A stretch of 64,000 bases of DNA from Oscillatoria sp. FACHB-1406 (GTDB taxonomy: Bacteria; Cyanobacteriota; Cyanobacteriia; Cyanobacteriales; Spirulinaceae): assembly GCF_014698145.1 (NCBI RefSeq), contig NZ_JACJSM010000025.1, positions 1 to 64,000 of the forward strand. The letters are read 5' to 3'. This document shows, piece after piece, positions 17,481 through 26,305 of this stretch (positions are counted from its first letter, which is position 1; each line of letters starts with the position of its first letter). The translations under genes and the position numbers were made by a program. A model generated the notes under the pieces. It did not search any database. It was given only the letters and a program-made list of their open reading frames with translations, and was not told where the DNA came from.

Positions 17481-18572
17481 ATGTTTTCCTTTGGAATCGA
17501 ACACGAAGTAGCGTTCCTTAACGCTCGGGGGCAATTTGCAGATTTTACCTGCACTCAATTTCAAGAGTTCGATCGCATCATCGAACAACTCCCGACCTAT
17601 ACCGAGGACTACCCACAACTGCGGGTTGGCGATGCGGGGATCAAGAAAAAACGATGGTATATCGAGGGAATAGAGCGCTTTTCCGAAGCGGGAAAAATGG
17701 TCGCCTGCGTCCCGAAAGGGATCGAGATTCGCACAACCATTCATTCCACGATAGAAGGAGCGATCGCGGAACTCGAAGAAAGTTTTGCTCGACTGCGCGA
17801 AGTAGCGCTCCAGCACGGTTTTACCCCCGTTCTCATTAGTTTTAACCCTAATTACACGAGCTACGAACCGCAACCGCCCTTCAATCGCTACGAACAAGCT
17901 AGAAGAGAAAGCTCGCCGGAAAAACGAACCGAGTCAATCCCCATGCTTACTTACGGGCCGGATCTCAACCTTTCCATTGCCGGGATGCCGAAAGAGGGCG
18001 CGATCGATATCGCGCGCAAACTTACTTACTACAGTCCTTATATTGTCCCGTTTAGCTTCAGTTCGCCCTTTTACGACGGGCAGTTGTGGGAAGGACTGTC
18101 TGCGCGCACCTATTTGCGAACGGGCGCAAGACCAGCGGCGATGGTTTTTTTGGAATTTCCAGAAGATTTAATCAGTAGTGACCCTTCTTTAACCAAAATC
18201 GCGCGCCTTCCGGCAGAAGTGGGCAGAATTGAGTTTAAAGCATTCGATAGCTGCGACGATTTCCAACTTTATGCCGCCCTCCTCACGCTCTTAAAAGGAA
18301 TTGCCCTCGATCGCAGCCTTCCCGGACGAGCGACAACCCCCGATCGCGAATTGCACCAAATCTCCGCCCTGCAAGGCTTTGCAGATGCAAAAATTTTCGA
18401 CACGGCAACGCAAGTCTTGCAAGCCGCAGAACAGGCATTAGAGGGAGATTCCCAACTGTTGCAGCCCTTGCACGCCCTCCTCGAACGGCGAGAAACCCCC
18501 GCCCATAGACTCTTGCGCGCTTTCGAGCAATTTGGCAGCGTAGAACAAACGCTCAAACACACTTATCGGTAA
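17481..18572 (+). CDS. Glutamate-cysteine ligase-like protein (GCS2 family)
   Basis: 363 aa. The start FGIEHEVAFLN and the later segments (PKGIEIRTTIHSTIEGA, MLTYGPDLNLSIAG, YYSPYIVPFSFSSPF, RIEFKAFDSCDDFQLYAALL) resemble ATP-dependent carboxylate-amine ligases of the GCS2 superfamily, which form gamma-glutamyl or similar amide bonds. It is clearly different from the standard cyanobacterial GshA, which starts differently, so it probably uses another acceptor or is a second ligase. It lies just upstream of rsmE (16 bp) on the same strand and is probably co-transcribed. Confidence 0.72.
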   Translation: MFSFGIEHEVAFLNARGQFADFTCTQFQEFDRIIEQLPTYTEDYPQLRVGDAGIKKKRWYIEGIERFSEAGKMVACVPKGIEIRTTIHSTIEGAIAELEESFARLREVALQHGFTPVLISFNPNYTSYEPQPPFNRYEQARRESSPEKRTESIPMLTYGPDLNLSIAGMPKEGAIDIARKLTYYSPYIVPFSFSSPFYDGQLWEGLSARTYLRTGARPAAMVFLEFPEDLISSDPSLTKIARLPAEVGRIEFKAFDSCDDFQLYAALLTLLKGIALDRSLPGRATTPDRELHQISALQGFADAKIFDTATQVLQAAEQALEGDSQLLQPLHALLERRETPAHRLLRAFEQFGSVEQTLKHTYR

Positions 18573-18588
18573 TTCAATTCCTTAAACT

Positions 18589-19305
18589 ATGCAACGAGTT
18601 GCGATCGCGCCCCAACAGCGACAAGAGGACGCGATTTTCCTCACCCCCGAACAACAGCACTATTTATACCGCGTCTTGCGCTTAGCGGCGGGCGATCGCT
18701 TCCTAGCAATGGATGGATGCGGGAAAACTTGGATTGCTCAGTTAGAAGATACTACTGCGAAGATTATCGATCGGCTCGAGGTTAAAACCGAACTGCCCGT
18801 CGCCGTAACGCTGGGGATTGCGCTTCCTAAAGGCAATGCGTTTGACGATCTCGTTCGCTGCTGCACCGAACTGGGCGCTGCTGCGATCGTACCGCTGCTA
18901 AGCGATCGCGTCCTCCTCAATCCCAGTCCCCAAAAACTGGAACGCTGGCGGCGTATTATCCGGGAAGCGGGCGAACAGTCCGAACGTCAAATTTTACCGA
19001 CGTTAAGCGCGCCGGTTCGCTTCAACCCCGATTGGTTGCAGTCTTGCGCCCCTGTCGCTGGGCGCTATCTCTGCGTTGCCCGGGGCGAATTTCCGCATTT
19101 GTTAACTTGTCTGCAAAGCTCGCTAAGATTGGGAGAGGTGGAGGAGATCGCGATCGCAACTGGCCCGGAAGGCGGTTGGACGGTAGCGGAAGTGGAAAGC
19201 GCGATCGCGGCTGGATTTCAACCCGTTTCCCTCGGCAAGCGCATTCTCCGCGCTGCAACTGCCCCGATTGTTGCCCTCTCTATTCTTGCCGCCGCGATTG
19301 AATAG
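18589..19305 (+). CDS. rsmE: 16S rRNA (uracil-1498-N3)-methyltransferase
   Basis: 238 aa SPOUT-class methyltransferase. The N-terminal PUA-like part contains QHYLYRVLRLAAGDRFLAMDG. The knotted C-terminal SAM site shows IATGPEGGWTVAEVE and LGKRILRAATAPIVALSILAA, diagnostic of RsmE. It modifies U1498 in helix 44 of 16S rRNA on the assembled 30S subunit. It sits 16 bp after the GCS2-type ligase gene, so they are likely one transcript. Full length. Confidence 0.95.
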   Translation: MQRVAIAPQQRQEDAIFLTPEQQHYLYRVLRLAAGDRFLAMDGCGKTWIAQLEDTTAKIIDRLEVKTELPVAVTLGIALPKGNAFDDLVRCCTELGAAAIVPLLSDRVLLNPSPQKLERWRRIIREAGEQSERQILPTLSAPVRFNPDWLQSCAPVAGRYLCVARGEFPHLLTCLQSSLRLGEVEEIAIATGPEGGWTVAEVESAIAAGFQPVSLGKRILRAATAPIVALSILAAAIE

Positions 19306-19398
19306 GCGATCGCAGGTTAACCTAAAATCCCTTAAAACCGCGCGATCGAATTAATTTAAAAAATACTGCCCATCTTACTATCTATATCAATCAAAAAT

Positions 19399-20508
19399 AT
19401 GCTCGACGAAATTGCCCAAGCCCTTCAACTCGGAGACTATAAAACTGCCATTCGACTGCTCAAACCTTTAATCAAAACCGATCCAAACCATCCGAGGGTA
19501 CAGTTTTACGCCGCACAAATTTACGAAGCCCAAGACAAACTCGACACCGCTCGAGGACTTTATCGCAAGTTGCTCGCCACAACCACTAATATCAAACTAA
19601 TTTCCCAAGTTCGCCAAGGCTTACAACGGATTGAAACGATAGAAACCGAACGTCGCGCGCAAGCTATTTCTGATGCGAAAGCAGCGGTAGGAGGAACGGA
19701 ACCGGGCGTATTAATTTTAGAGCCGATCGCCTCAGAACTCAAAAAAGAAGCCGCCCAAAAATTTGCGAAAATCGTTCAACTCGATCCTTATATCGCGCGC
19801 TTGCAATTGCCGAGTCGCGGTTGGCGTTTATATCGAACTGGCGCGCTTGGCGAACTGCACTATCTCGCGTTGGAGTTAAATAAGGCTCAAATTCCTTGCT
19901 TTAGCGAGTCGTTACCCGCTTTAGAAAAATTGGAAGTTTTAGAAGTTCATCATTTTATCTCTGCAAGCTCAGAAATTGTCGCGCGCTGCCAAAATCAAGC
20001 CGGACATCTTGGAACGATTTCCTTTCAAGCTTCAGAAATTAAACAGTGCGTTGAAGGGCGTTTACCTCTGTTTGAATCCGTGGTTACGGTGGATGCAAAA
20101 CATCAACTCCAGCGCAAAACCCAAACTCAAGATTACGTTCATTTCTGCGATTTGCACTTATTGGAGCGAAACTGCGTGCTGAGAATGTGCGATCGCAACT
20201 ACCAATTCCAGCAAGGGATTGTTTCGATTCCTGCTTCAGAACGCGATCGCTACGGAACGGTAAGTAATAGTTGGCAGCACCTCATGCAGTTTATCCGAGA
20301 GAAACTACCCCACGCAACCACTTACTCTGACTTTACACCCTTCGCCGAAACAGCCCTCGGTTTTCGGGAAACGCTCAATCGTATTTCTTCTTGTATTAAC
20401 CTCAAGCGACGCAAAGAAACTCCCTGGGATGGAGCTTTTCAGCTTTATAGTACCCTAGCCTTTTTGCGAGCTAAAAAGGAACGGGGCGTTATACCAATTA
20501 AAAATTAA
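19399..20508 (+). CDS. TPR-containing cyanobacterial protein of unknown function
   Basis: 369 aa, no signal peptide. The first 80 residues form two to three tetratricopeptide-type helical repeats (MLDEIAQALQLGDYKTAIRLLKPLIKTDPNHPRVQFYAAQIYEAQDKLDTARGLY, here quoted only as a guide and split into repeats of about 34). The central and C-terminal parts (about 95-369) show no motif I recognise, apart from a cluster of Cys/His residues (HFCDLHLLERNCVLRMCDR, about 245-263). The start ATG 19399 follows an AT-rich gap. TPRs imply protein-protein contact, but the partner is unknown. Confidence 0.75.
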   Translation: MLDEIAQALQLGDYKTAIRLLKPLIKTDPNHPRVQFYAAQIYEAQDKLDTARGLYRKLLATTTNIKLISQVRQGLQRIETIETERRAQAISDAKAAVGGTEPGVLILEPIASELKKEAAQKFAKIVQLDPYIARLQLPSRGWRLYRTGALGELHYLALELNKAQIPCFSESLPALEKLEVLEVHHFISASSEIVARCQNQAGHLGTISFQASEIKQCVEGRLPLFESVVTVDAKHQLQRKTQTQDYVHFCDLHLLERNCVLRMCDRNYQFQQGIVSIPASERDRYGTVSNSWQHLMQFIREKLPHATTYSDFTPFAETALGFRETLNRISSCINLKRRKETPWDGAFQLYSTLAFLRAKKERGVIPIKN

Positions 20509-21109
20509 AAATGAATAGTGAATAATGAATGGGGAATGGTTAATAATAAACACTTAAACGACTGTTAGAATTTCTCTCTCACCCCGTCTCCTCGTCTCCC
20601 CCTCTTCATTATTCATTATTCACCCCCCCGTCACCCCGTCTCCTCGTCTCCCCCTCTTCATTATTCATCATTCATTATTCATTATTCACCCCCCCGTCAC
20701 CCCGTCCCCTCGTCCCCTCGTCCCCTCGTCCCCCCGCCAGCCTTAACTTAGGTCATTCAACCGGATTTTATATTACCGCGCGCTAAGCCAACCTTTCTCA
20801 ATTTTTTAATCATCCCCAACTCGAGTTGGTCGCTCTCACAGAAATCCCAGGCTAGAATAGCACTAGAATTCCCTAGAGATGCGGCAAAGTTTCCGATCAG
20901 CCTCGCTCATTTGATTCTAGTCGAGATCGACAGTCCAAAGATTGATTTATCTCTATTGACAAATTAATCTTATCTTCCTCAATCTGAGTGAGGGCTTGAC
21001 GGCAAAGGCAAAGTTTAAGTTATCCCGACTGGGACAATTGATGGGGGAAGCGTACCTCCCTCGCCCGAGAACCGTCCTATTTTGCTAGCCTCAATCTACC
21101 ATTGCCCTT
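20509..21109. other. Long intergenic region with C-rich tandem repeats
   Basis: It starts with AATGAATAGTGAATAATG words, followed by the C-rich repeats listed separately and a 14-bp palindrome CCAACTC/GAGTTGG at 20816-20829. From 20830 to 21109 it holds the presumed promoter of the HTH gene; I cannot name convincing -35/-10 boxes. No gene seen. Confidence 0.65.
20581..20737. repeat. Tandem C-rich/CATTATTCA repeat with G-quadruplex potential
   Basis: A unit of about 52-66 bp (ACCCCGTCTCCTCGTCTCC, then CTCTTCATTATTCA, then CACCCCCCCGTC) occurs at 20581-20632 and 20633-20698. A third, altered copy begins at 20699, where the 8-mer CGTCCCCT is tandemly amplified (20703-20735). The minus strand therefore has four or more G-runs of four or more, separated by ACGA. 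Confidence 0.8.
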
Positions 21110-21601
21110 ATGACAGTACAATCCCCATTAGTTTGTCCTTATTTAAGCTTCCCCATTGCTTGTAAAGAATGCGTCAAAGTCGAAAAACAATGGAATGTTA
21201 AAAGACTTGTTGATGACTTAAATGAAGTCAAATGCCAATCCCTCACTAAAAGTGAAGTTTGTTGGTTGCGACTGTTGATTTATGGATTAAGCCCAGAAGA
21301 AATCGCTCAAAAACTTTCCCTGACAAACAGTCACATCAAGTCTGCTTTGTCCACCAGTATTTACCGCTATGTTGAAAGCTTGACCGAACGCGAACTCAAA
21401 AAATATAGCCAAGTTAGGCTATTTTTACAGGAGGAAGATAAGTACGAAAAAGTCGAGTTTGAATTAGTCATCAGTCGAAGTATCGAGCTATCGGAAGCGG
21501 AAACCGAACGATTAAAGTCTGTCATCCAAAAATTGGGTATTCAATTTCCCATTGAATTCAGAGTTGTAAAAATTGATGAGAACAAAAACAATGACTCCTA
21601 A
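21110..21601 (+). CDS. HTH protein upstream of the CHAT-CHASE2 operon
   Basis: 163 aa, soluble. A LuxR/sigma-region-4-like helix-turn-helix lies at about 44-90 (LTKSEVCWLRLLIYGLSPEE, then IAQKLSLTNSHIKSALSTS), followed by a C-terminal part rich in Glu/Lys (about 100-163). The N-terminus has three Cys (CPYLSF..ACKECVK), possibly structural. The stop overlaps the start of the DUF1822-like gene by 11 bp, so the two are translationally coupled. Similar small HTH genes commonly precede CHAT or CHASE2 genes in cyanobacteria. I infer it senses or controls this operon, either by binding DNA or by acting as an adaptor. Confidence 0.72.
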   Translation: MTVQSPLVCPYLSFPIACKECVKVEKQWNVKRLVDDLNEVKCQSLTKSEVCWLRLLIYGLSPEEIAQKLSLTNSHIKSALSTSIYRYVESLTERELKKYSQVRLFLQEEDKYEKVEFELVISRSIELSEAETERLKSVIQKLGIQFPIEFRVVKIDENKNNDS

Positions 21602-22274
21602 CGAGCTACACAATCTGGTTTTAAAATTTGAAGGCAGCAAAGAAGACTACGAACGCTTACTCGCTTGCTTCCAATCGGGCGAGCTTGAAAGTTTGCTCCA
21701 GCTTCCCGTTGAAGAAGTTCGGTTAGTTAGCGCGCCCTCAGAAACAACAGCACCCACAACCGCGATCGCACAATCATTGGAAACCGTCCCGCAAATCTTA
21801 CAACGAATCTATAACTCTCTTGAATCTGGCTGGCAAAGTATTGAGGCGCTACTTGCCCCAGAATCCCCAACCTTAGCGGCAGGCTGGAGAAGCGCGCCCC
21901 CCCTACCGACTCAAGTTTTAGAACTGAAAGAAGCGCGAAGCTCGCTGACACCATCCGAAGGATTTATGCGATGGATTAATTTAGATTTACCCGAAATTAA
22001 TCGACAAATTATTTTAATTGTTGCGCTGATGCCGGGAGAGTCCCCGCAAGAAATCGATGCTTTAATTGAAGTGCGTCCCACCCAAGAACAAGCATTTCTT
22101 CCGCCCGATTTACAGTTAATGGTCATTGATTACAGAGGCTCGGTTGTTTTATCCGCCCGCGCAGAAAAAGCCGATCCGAGAATTAGCTTTGCCCTTACCG
22201 GGACAGTTGGAGAACCTTTTGAGGTTAAAGTAAAATTGAATGACTTTAGCTATTTGCAAGAGTTTCCGCTCTGA
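21591..22274 (+). CDS. DUF1822-like protein
   Basis: About 227 aa from the ATG at 21591 (upstream in-frame starts at 21573-21576 lie inside the HTH gene). The C-terminal half matches the pattern of cyanobacterial DUF1822-type proteins: a run of hydrophobic strands (IILIVALMPGESPQEIDALIEVRP), then LPPDLQLMVIDYRGSVVLSARAE, then the closing GEPFEVKVKLNDFSYLQEF. This looks like a beta-sandwich. The N-terminal 90 residues are helical and variable. No signal peptide or membrane segment. It sits between the HTH and CHAT-CHASE2 genes and is probably a cytoplasmic partner of the CHAT protein. Family assignment is by pattern memory. Confidence 0.65.
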   Translation: MTPNELHNLVLKFEGSKEDYERLLACFQSGELESLLQLPVEEVRLVSAPSETTAPTTAIAQSLETVPQILQRIYNSLESGWQSIEALLAPESPTLAAGWRSAPPLPTQVLELKEARSSLTPSEGFMRWINLDLPEINRQIILIVALMPGESPQEIDALIEVRPTQEQAFLPPDLQLMVIDYRGSVVLSARAEKADPRISFALTGTVGEPFEVKVKLNDFSYLQEFPL

Positions 22275-22322
22275 GAGAATGAGTCCTTCCCGTTTCAGAC
22301 TGCCCGGAGAAAAGACGCGATC

Positions 22323-24677
22323 GTGACGACAGATAAACTGGTTGAATTAACCTTATTGCACGCTCTCGATGGCGGTTTTGGAGCAACTGTAAAAATTCGA
22401 GAAGAGAACGGAACCGACTTAGGTGGAGCGGAAGGAAGGTTGTCCCCGCCTTCCTCAGAATTACTGCTTCAGTACGAACGCTGGCAGTCAATGTTACATC
22501 GTTTAGCTCTCCCCGGAACGCTGATTAAAGGGAAAGTGATTAGCAAAGGAAATGCTAGCATCGAGCAACAATTTGGCGATCGCCAGCGACAGCGATCGCG
22601 GTGGTGTAAGGATTGCGATCGCGCCGCGATCGAACTCGGAAAATTAATGAATTCCTGGCTCGAACAATCGGAATTCCGCCCGATCGCAAGTAAATTAAGC
22701 GAAACCGTTTCTCTTAGCGATCGCGTTCGGGTATTAATTTGTTCCTCTCACCCTCAAGTTAAAAAGCTCCCTTGGCATCTTTGGGAATGGCTCGAGCGCG
22801 AAGGTCGTCAAGCCGAAGCAATTTTGAGTACCACCGACAATCAACCGCAAGAAAGCGCGCGCCGCCAAAAAGTTAGAATCCTGATTATTTTAGGAAAATC
22901 GCCGGATATCTCGCCGGAAAACGACCTTAAGATTTTAACCGAGACTTTGGGCGATCGCGCCGAAATTCTGCCGCCCTTAGTCAGTCCCAATCGACAAGAA
23001 GTGAATCGTCATTTATGGGATACAAATACTGATATTCTTTTCTTCGCCGGTCATTCTCAAACTGATGAAGAAAGCGGCAAATTTTATCTCAGTGAAACCG
23101 AGTTTATTCGAGTTGAAGACTTGAAATATGCCCTGCAAGAAGCGCGTAAGAATGGCTTGAAGTTAGCGATTTTTAACTCTTGCGATGGGTTAGGCTTAGC
23201 GCGCGAACTCGAAAGCTTATATATTCCTAACTTGATTGTCATGCGCGATATCGTCCACGAACGAATCGCCCATCAATTTTTAAGCGATTTTTTAAAAGCT
23301 TTCGCGATCGAGCAAAAGCCGCTGCATTTAGCGGTATTGAAAGCGCGGCGACGGTTGCAAGGGTTAGAAGCTGAATTTCCGTGCGCGAGTTGGATGCCGG
23401 TTATTTGCCAAAATTCCTCGGCAGAAGCGCAATATTGGCAAAATTGGGCGCTTGCACCACCCCGCGCCCGTCCTCGCCCGCTTCGCTATCCCGTCCTTGT
23501 GGCTAGCGCGATTGCGACCTTTTCCATCGTGTTAGCGCGATCGCTCGGAATCCTCGAACCCCTAGAACTGAAAGCCTACGACCATCTAATGGCGATGCGC
23601 CCGCCCGAACCTCTCGACGAGCGCATTTTGGTTGTCGCCGCCGATGAAACCGATTTAAAGCGGTACGGAACGCCTTTATTGAGTGATGCAACCCTCACGC
23701 AAGCGTTGCTTCAATTAAAGCAACATCAACCCCGCGCGATCGGTTTAGATATTTTTCGTAGCGACAATTCGCCAACTCAATCGGATCTCGCCAAATTTAT
23801 TACGACTGTTCAAAAAAATAAAAATTTTATTCACGTTTGCTCCCAAATAATTCCCCCCTTATCAAAATTTTCAGAGCAACAATTACAAGAACAAGTCGGT
23901 TTTGCCGACTTTTACCCCGACGAACGCGATAATATTGTCCGTCGCCAACCTCTGTGGCTTACTCCCCCTTCGACCTCCGACTGTCCTAATTCCTATTATG
24001 CCTTCAGCCTTCTCTTAGCACAGCGCTATCTAGAAGCCGAAGGAAAATTGATTAGCTTTAAAACCGGCAACTTACAATTTGGTACGACTATTTTTAACAA
24101 GTTAGCTTCTCGTACTGGCGGCTACCAGCAACTTAACGGAGAAAGTGGCGAAATACTCCTGAATTTTCGCGCGCCCGATCGCAACGGTCAAATTGCGAAA
24201 ACCGTTTCCCTCCGAGACATTTTAGACGATCGCGTAGACCCCAAATTCATCAAAAATAAAGTCGTTCTGGTTGGCGTAACCGACCCAAAACTTCAAGACG
24301 ATCGCGACACTCCCTACGGCGTAAAACGCGGACTTTGGATTCACGCGCAAATGGTCAGCGCCCTGCTTAGTGCGGTGGAAAATAACCGCAAACCGATCTG
24401 GGGTTTACCTCAACTTCCCCCTCAATGGGGTAGCCTTCAATGGGGCGATGCGCTGTGGATTTTCGCTTGGTCTTTCCTCTCCGGACTACTTGCCATCAAA
24501 GTGCGATCGCATTGGGTTCGTCTCTTATCCGGCTTCATTCTCCTTGGCGTTTTATATAAAATATCGCTGGTAATCTTAACAGCAGGCGGTTGGATGCCGC
24601 TAGTTCCATCGCTTCTCTCGATTATAATAACCGGATTAATCGTCAACTACACGCTCCTTCAATTAAAACAAAAATAA
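22323..24677 (+). CDS. Membrane CHAT-CHASE2 protein
   Basis: 784 aa, GTG start with GGAG upstream. A variable N-terminal domain (about 1-140) precedes a CHAT caspase-like domain (about 145-365) with the His-Cys dyad in FFAGHSQ (H244) and FNSCDG (C287). A transmembrane helix follows (about 390-408), then a CHASE2 sensor domain facing the periplasm (about 412-680, ILVVAADETDLKRYG, AIGLDIFR, VVLVGVTDPKLQDD) and two to three C-terminal membrane helices. CHASE2 binds an unknown extracytoplasmic ligand; CHAT proteins are protease-like. The expected topology places the protease inside and the sensor outside. There is no kinase or cyclase output, so CHAT is probably the output. It is third in a tight run after the HTH and DUF1822-like genes. 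Confidence 0.88.
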   Translation: MTTDKLVELTLLHALDGGFGATVKIREENGTDLGGAEGRLSPPSSELLLQYERWQSMLHRLALPGTLIKGKVISKGNASIEQQFGDRQRQRSRWCKDCDRAAIELGKLMNSWLEQSEFRPIASKLSETVSLSDRVRVLICSSHPQVKKLPWHLWEWLEREGRQAEAILSTTDNQPQESARRQKVRILIILGKSPDISPENDLKILTETLGDRAEILPPLVSPNRQEVNRHLWDTNTDILFFAGHSQTDEESGKFYLSETEFIRVEDLKYALQEARKNGLKLAIFNSCDGLGLARELESLYIPNLIVMRDIVHERIAHQFLSDFLKAFAIEQKPLHLAVLKARRRLQGLEAEFPCASWMPVICQNSSAEAQYWQNWALAPPRARPRPLRYPVLVASAIATFSIVLARSLGILEPLELKAYDHLMAMRPPEPLDERILVVAADETDLKRYGTPLLSDATLTQALLQLKQHQPRAIGLDIFRSDNSPTQSDLAKFITTVQKNKNFIHVCSQIIPPLSKFSEQQLQEQVGFADFYPDERDNIVRRQPLWLTPPSTSDCPNSYYAFSLLLAQRYLEAEGKLISFKTGNLQFGTTIFNKLASRTGGYQQLNGESGEILLNFRAPDRNGQIAKTVSLRDILDDRVDPKFIKNKVVLVGVTDPKLQDDRDTPYGVKRGLWIHAQMVSALLSAVENNRKPIWGLPQLPPQWGSLQWGDALWIFAWSFLSGLLAIKVRSHWVRLLSGFILLGVLYKISLVILTAGGWMPLVPSLLSIIITGLIVNYTLLQLKQK

Positions 24678-24688
24678 ACTTGATAACA

Positions 24689-25201
24689 ATGAAAAAATTA
24701 TTAACAATATCTCTGGCTTTAACTCTCCCGAATTTTACAATCCTACCCGCTTTTACCCAATCTTTACCCACACCGCCTCCTGCACCGCAACCCTCTGGCA
24801 ATCCCGTTCCAGGAGGAACTCATCTCAGAGAGACCGCAATCCCAATTTTGAGAGAAATTGGTTCGGATGCTGCCGTAGAAATCCTTCAGACAATATCTGG
24901 AACCCGTTCTCCTGTCAAAAAAGTTGCATTTTCTGATGGCGAATGGATAATTTCAATTACCGAGAATAAAGATGACCTTATTTACTCTGAGGTTAATCTT
25001 AAAACGCGCAGTAGCCTGACACTGAGGGGGGCAAGCATTTCAACCGACGGCTTGCACCAGCTTTATCATTGGAATAATGGCGATTATCGCTATCAAGTTA
25101 CATGGCAACCGAGCGAACCACAAGTTATTCGCCTTCAAGTGTTTGATGGTAGTGGAAAAGAACTTCTTAATCGTCTTCTTAATAAAGTTATATCGGATTA
25201 A
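24689..25201 (+). CDS. Exported protein, unrecognised family, paralog 1
   Basis: 170 aa. Signal peptide about 1-23 (MKKLLTISLALTLPNFTILPAF), then a Pro-rich leader containing GNPVPGGT, a helical stretch, and a C-terminal domain of about 85 residues. That domain has the signature EWIISITENKDDLIYSEV, HWNNGDYRYQV, RLQVFDGSGKELLNRLL. The same domain occurs in the gene at 26956-27414. I do not recognise the family; the pattern suggests a compact beta fold. It starts 11 bp after the CHAT-CHASE2 gene, so it is almost certainly co-transcribed with it. Confidence 0.8.
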   Translation: MKKLLTISLALTLPNFTILPAFTQSLPTPPPAPQPSGNPVPGGTHLRETAIPILREIGSDAAVEILQTISGTRSPVKKVAFSDGEWIISITENKDDLIYSEVNLKTRSSLTLRGASISTDGLHQLYHWNNGDYRYQVTWQPSEPQVIRLQVFDGSGKELLNRLLNKVISD

Positions 25202-25341
25202 TATACTGATAACCGATCGCCGCTTACGGTTCGATGCTCTAGGAGTTGCTGTTACGAACAGTACGTTTAAAATAGGACTAAATAACCCTAACATTAACTC
25301 CGCTTTTTGATAAACACACTTTCAAAAATAAAGCAATAACC

Positions 25342-26049
25342 ATGAAAACAAAATTAACGATTGCTCTCACCTTAGCGATCGCTAACTTCACCCTCCTTCC
25401 CGCTTTTGCTCAACTCTCAGACAAGCCACCATCCGCACCTCCGCCGCGCGGCAATCCCACCCCCGGAGGAACATTTAGCGGTATATCCTGTAGCAAACCC
25501 CCTAAACCGATTAATGCCTTAATCCCTCAAAAAGACCTCGAACCGTTCCTCGTCGGTCAAGGATTAACCACCTCAGAACATCCCACTTTCTGGGTTTACA
25601 GTCCCTACTCCTCCGAAGAAACAATTACTGCAAAATTCTCGCTGCACGACCGCAGGGGACGCGCGCTTTATCGCACGACCTTTAACCTACCGAAAACCGC
25701 CGGAATTATCCGCCTTCAAGCCCCCACTGAAGCAAAATATGCTCTCGAACAAGAGCAGTTTTATCATTGGTATTTCTCCATTCAATGTACTGCTTCTGAC
25801 GCTACGCTTCACGATTTAATTGTCGATGGCTGGGTGAAACGAGTTGCGGTAACGCCAGAAACCGAAGCAGAAGTTAACGCCGCCCAACCCGAACTTTGGT
25901 ACGATTCCCTCACCCGACTCGCAAACCTCCGTCTCGCTTCCCCCCAAGACGAAGCCCTCAAACAGGATTGGAGTAAATTGTTAACCTCAGCGGGGTTAGA
26001 AACCCTCATAGAAGAACCATTGCTCGAACCCGTCGCCAGAAACGATTAG
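25342..26049 (+). CDS. DUF928 family exported protein
   Basis: 235 aa. Signal peptide about 1-24, then a Pro-rich leader with GNPTPGGT, then a DUF928-type body: ALIPQKDL, HPTFWVYSPYSS, LHDRRGRALYRTTFNLP, GIIRLQAP, YHWYFSIQC, VDGWVKRV, WYDSLTRLANLRLASPQ. DUF928 proteins are restricted mainly to cyanobacteria, are exported, and often lie near CHASE2/CHAT or two-partner secretion genes. Their biochemical role is unknown. The 140-bp gap to the preceding gene leaves room for its own promoter. The leader GNPxPGGT is shared with paralog 1 just upstream. Confidence 0.85.
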   Translation: MKTKLTIALTLAIANFTLLPAFAQLSDKPPSAPPPRGNPTPGGTFSGISCSKPPKPINALIPQKDLEPFLVGQGLTTSEHPTFWVYSPYSSEETITAKFSLHDRRGRALYRTTFNLPKTAGIIRLQAPTEAKYALEQEQFYHWYFSIQCTASDATLHDLIVDGWVKRVAVTPETEAEVNAAQPELWYDSLTRLANLRLASPQDEALKQDWSKLLTSAGLETLIEEPLLEPVARND

Positions 26050-26121
26050 AACGTATCTCGGTTTTTATAGATTGGCTGAGGTTAGAGAGCGATCGCGTAA
26101 CATTAACCATACCTCCCGTAG

Positions 26122-26195
26122 GGGCATTGCACTGCAATGCCCTCACTGCCGCTCATTTTTCTCCTCTGTAGGGACGTTGTATACAACGTCCCTAC
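26122..26195. repeat. Two short perfect palindromes of the GTAGGGRC family
   Basis: The first is GGGCATTGCA-C-TGCAATGCCC (26122-26142). The second is a perfect 28-bp palindrome with the half-site GTAGGGACGTTGTA (26168-26195). Related hairpins occur at 16390, 26830, 28400 and 50848. Beyond them a CCAAC-GCGA-GTTGG repeat lies at 26227-26240. Non-coding. Confidence 0.75.
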
Positions 26196-26305
26196 AAATC
26201 GTTATGCCAACCAGCAGCCCCAATCCCCAACGCGAGTTGGGTGACTTCCCCCCTTGCCCTCTGTTGTAATAACCATTGAAAGCAGTAAAGCAGAGGAAAA
26301 GTTAA

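Noticed and set aside
20581-20737. CRISPR-like regular repeats
   Set aside because: The units are contiguous with no unique spacers, vary in length and are low in complexity.
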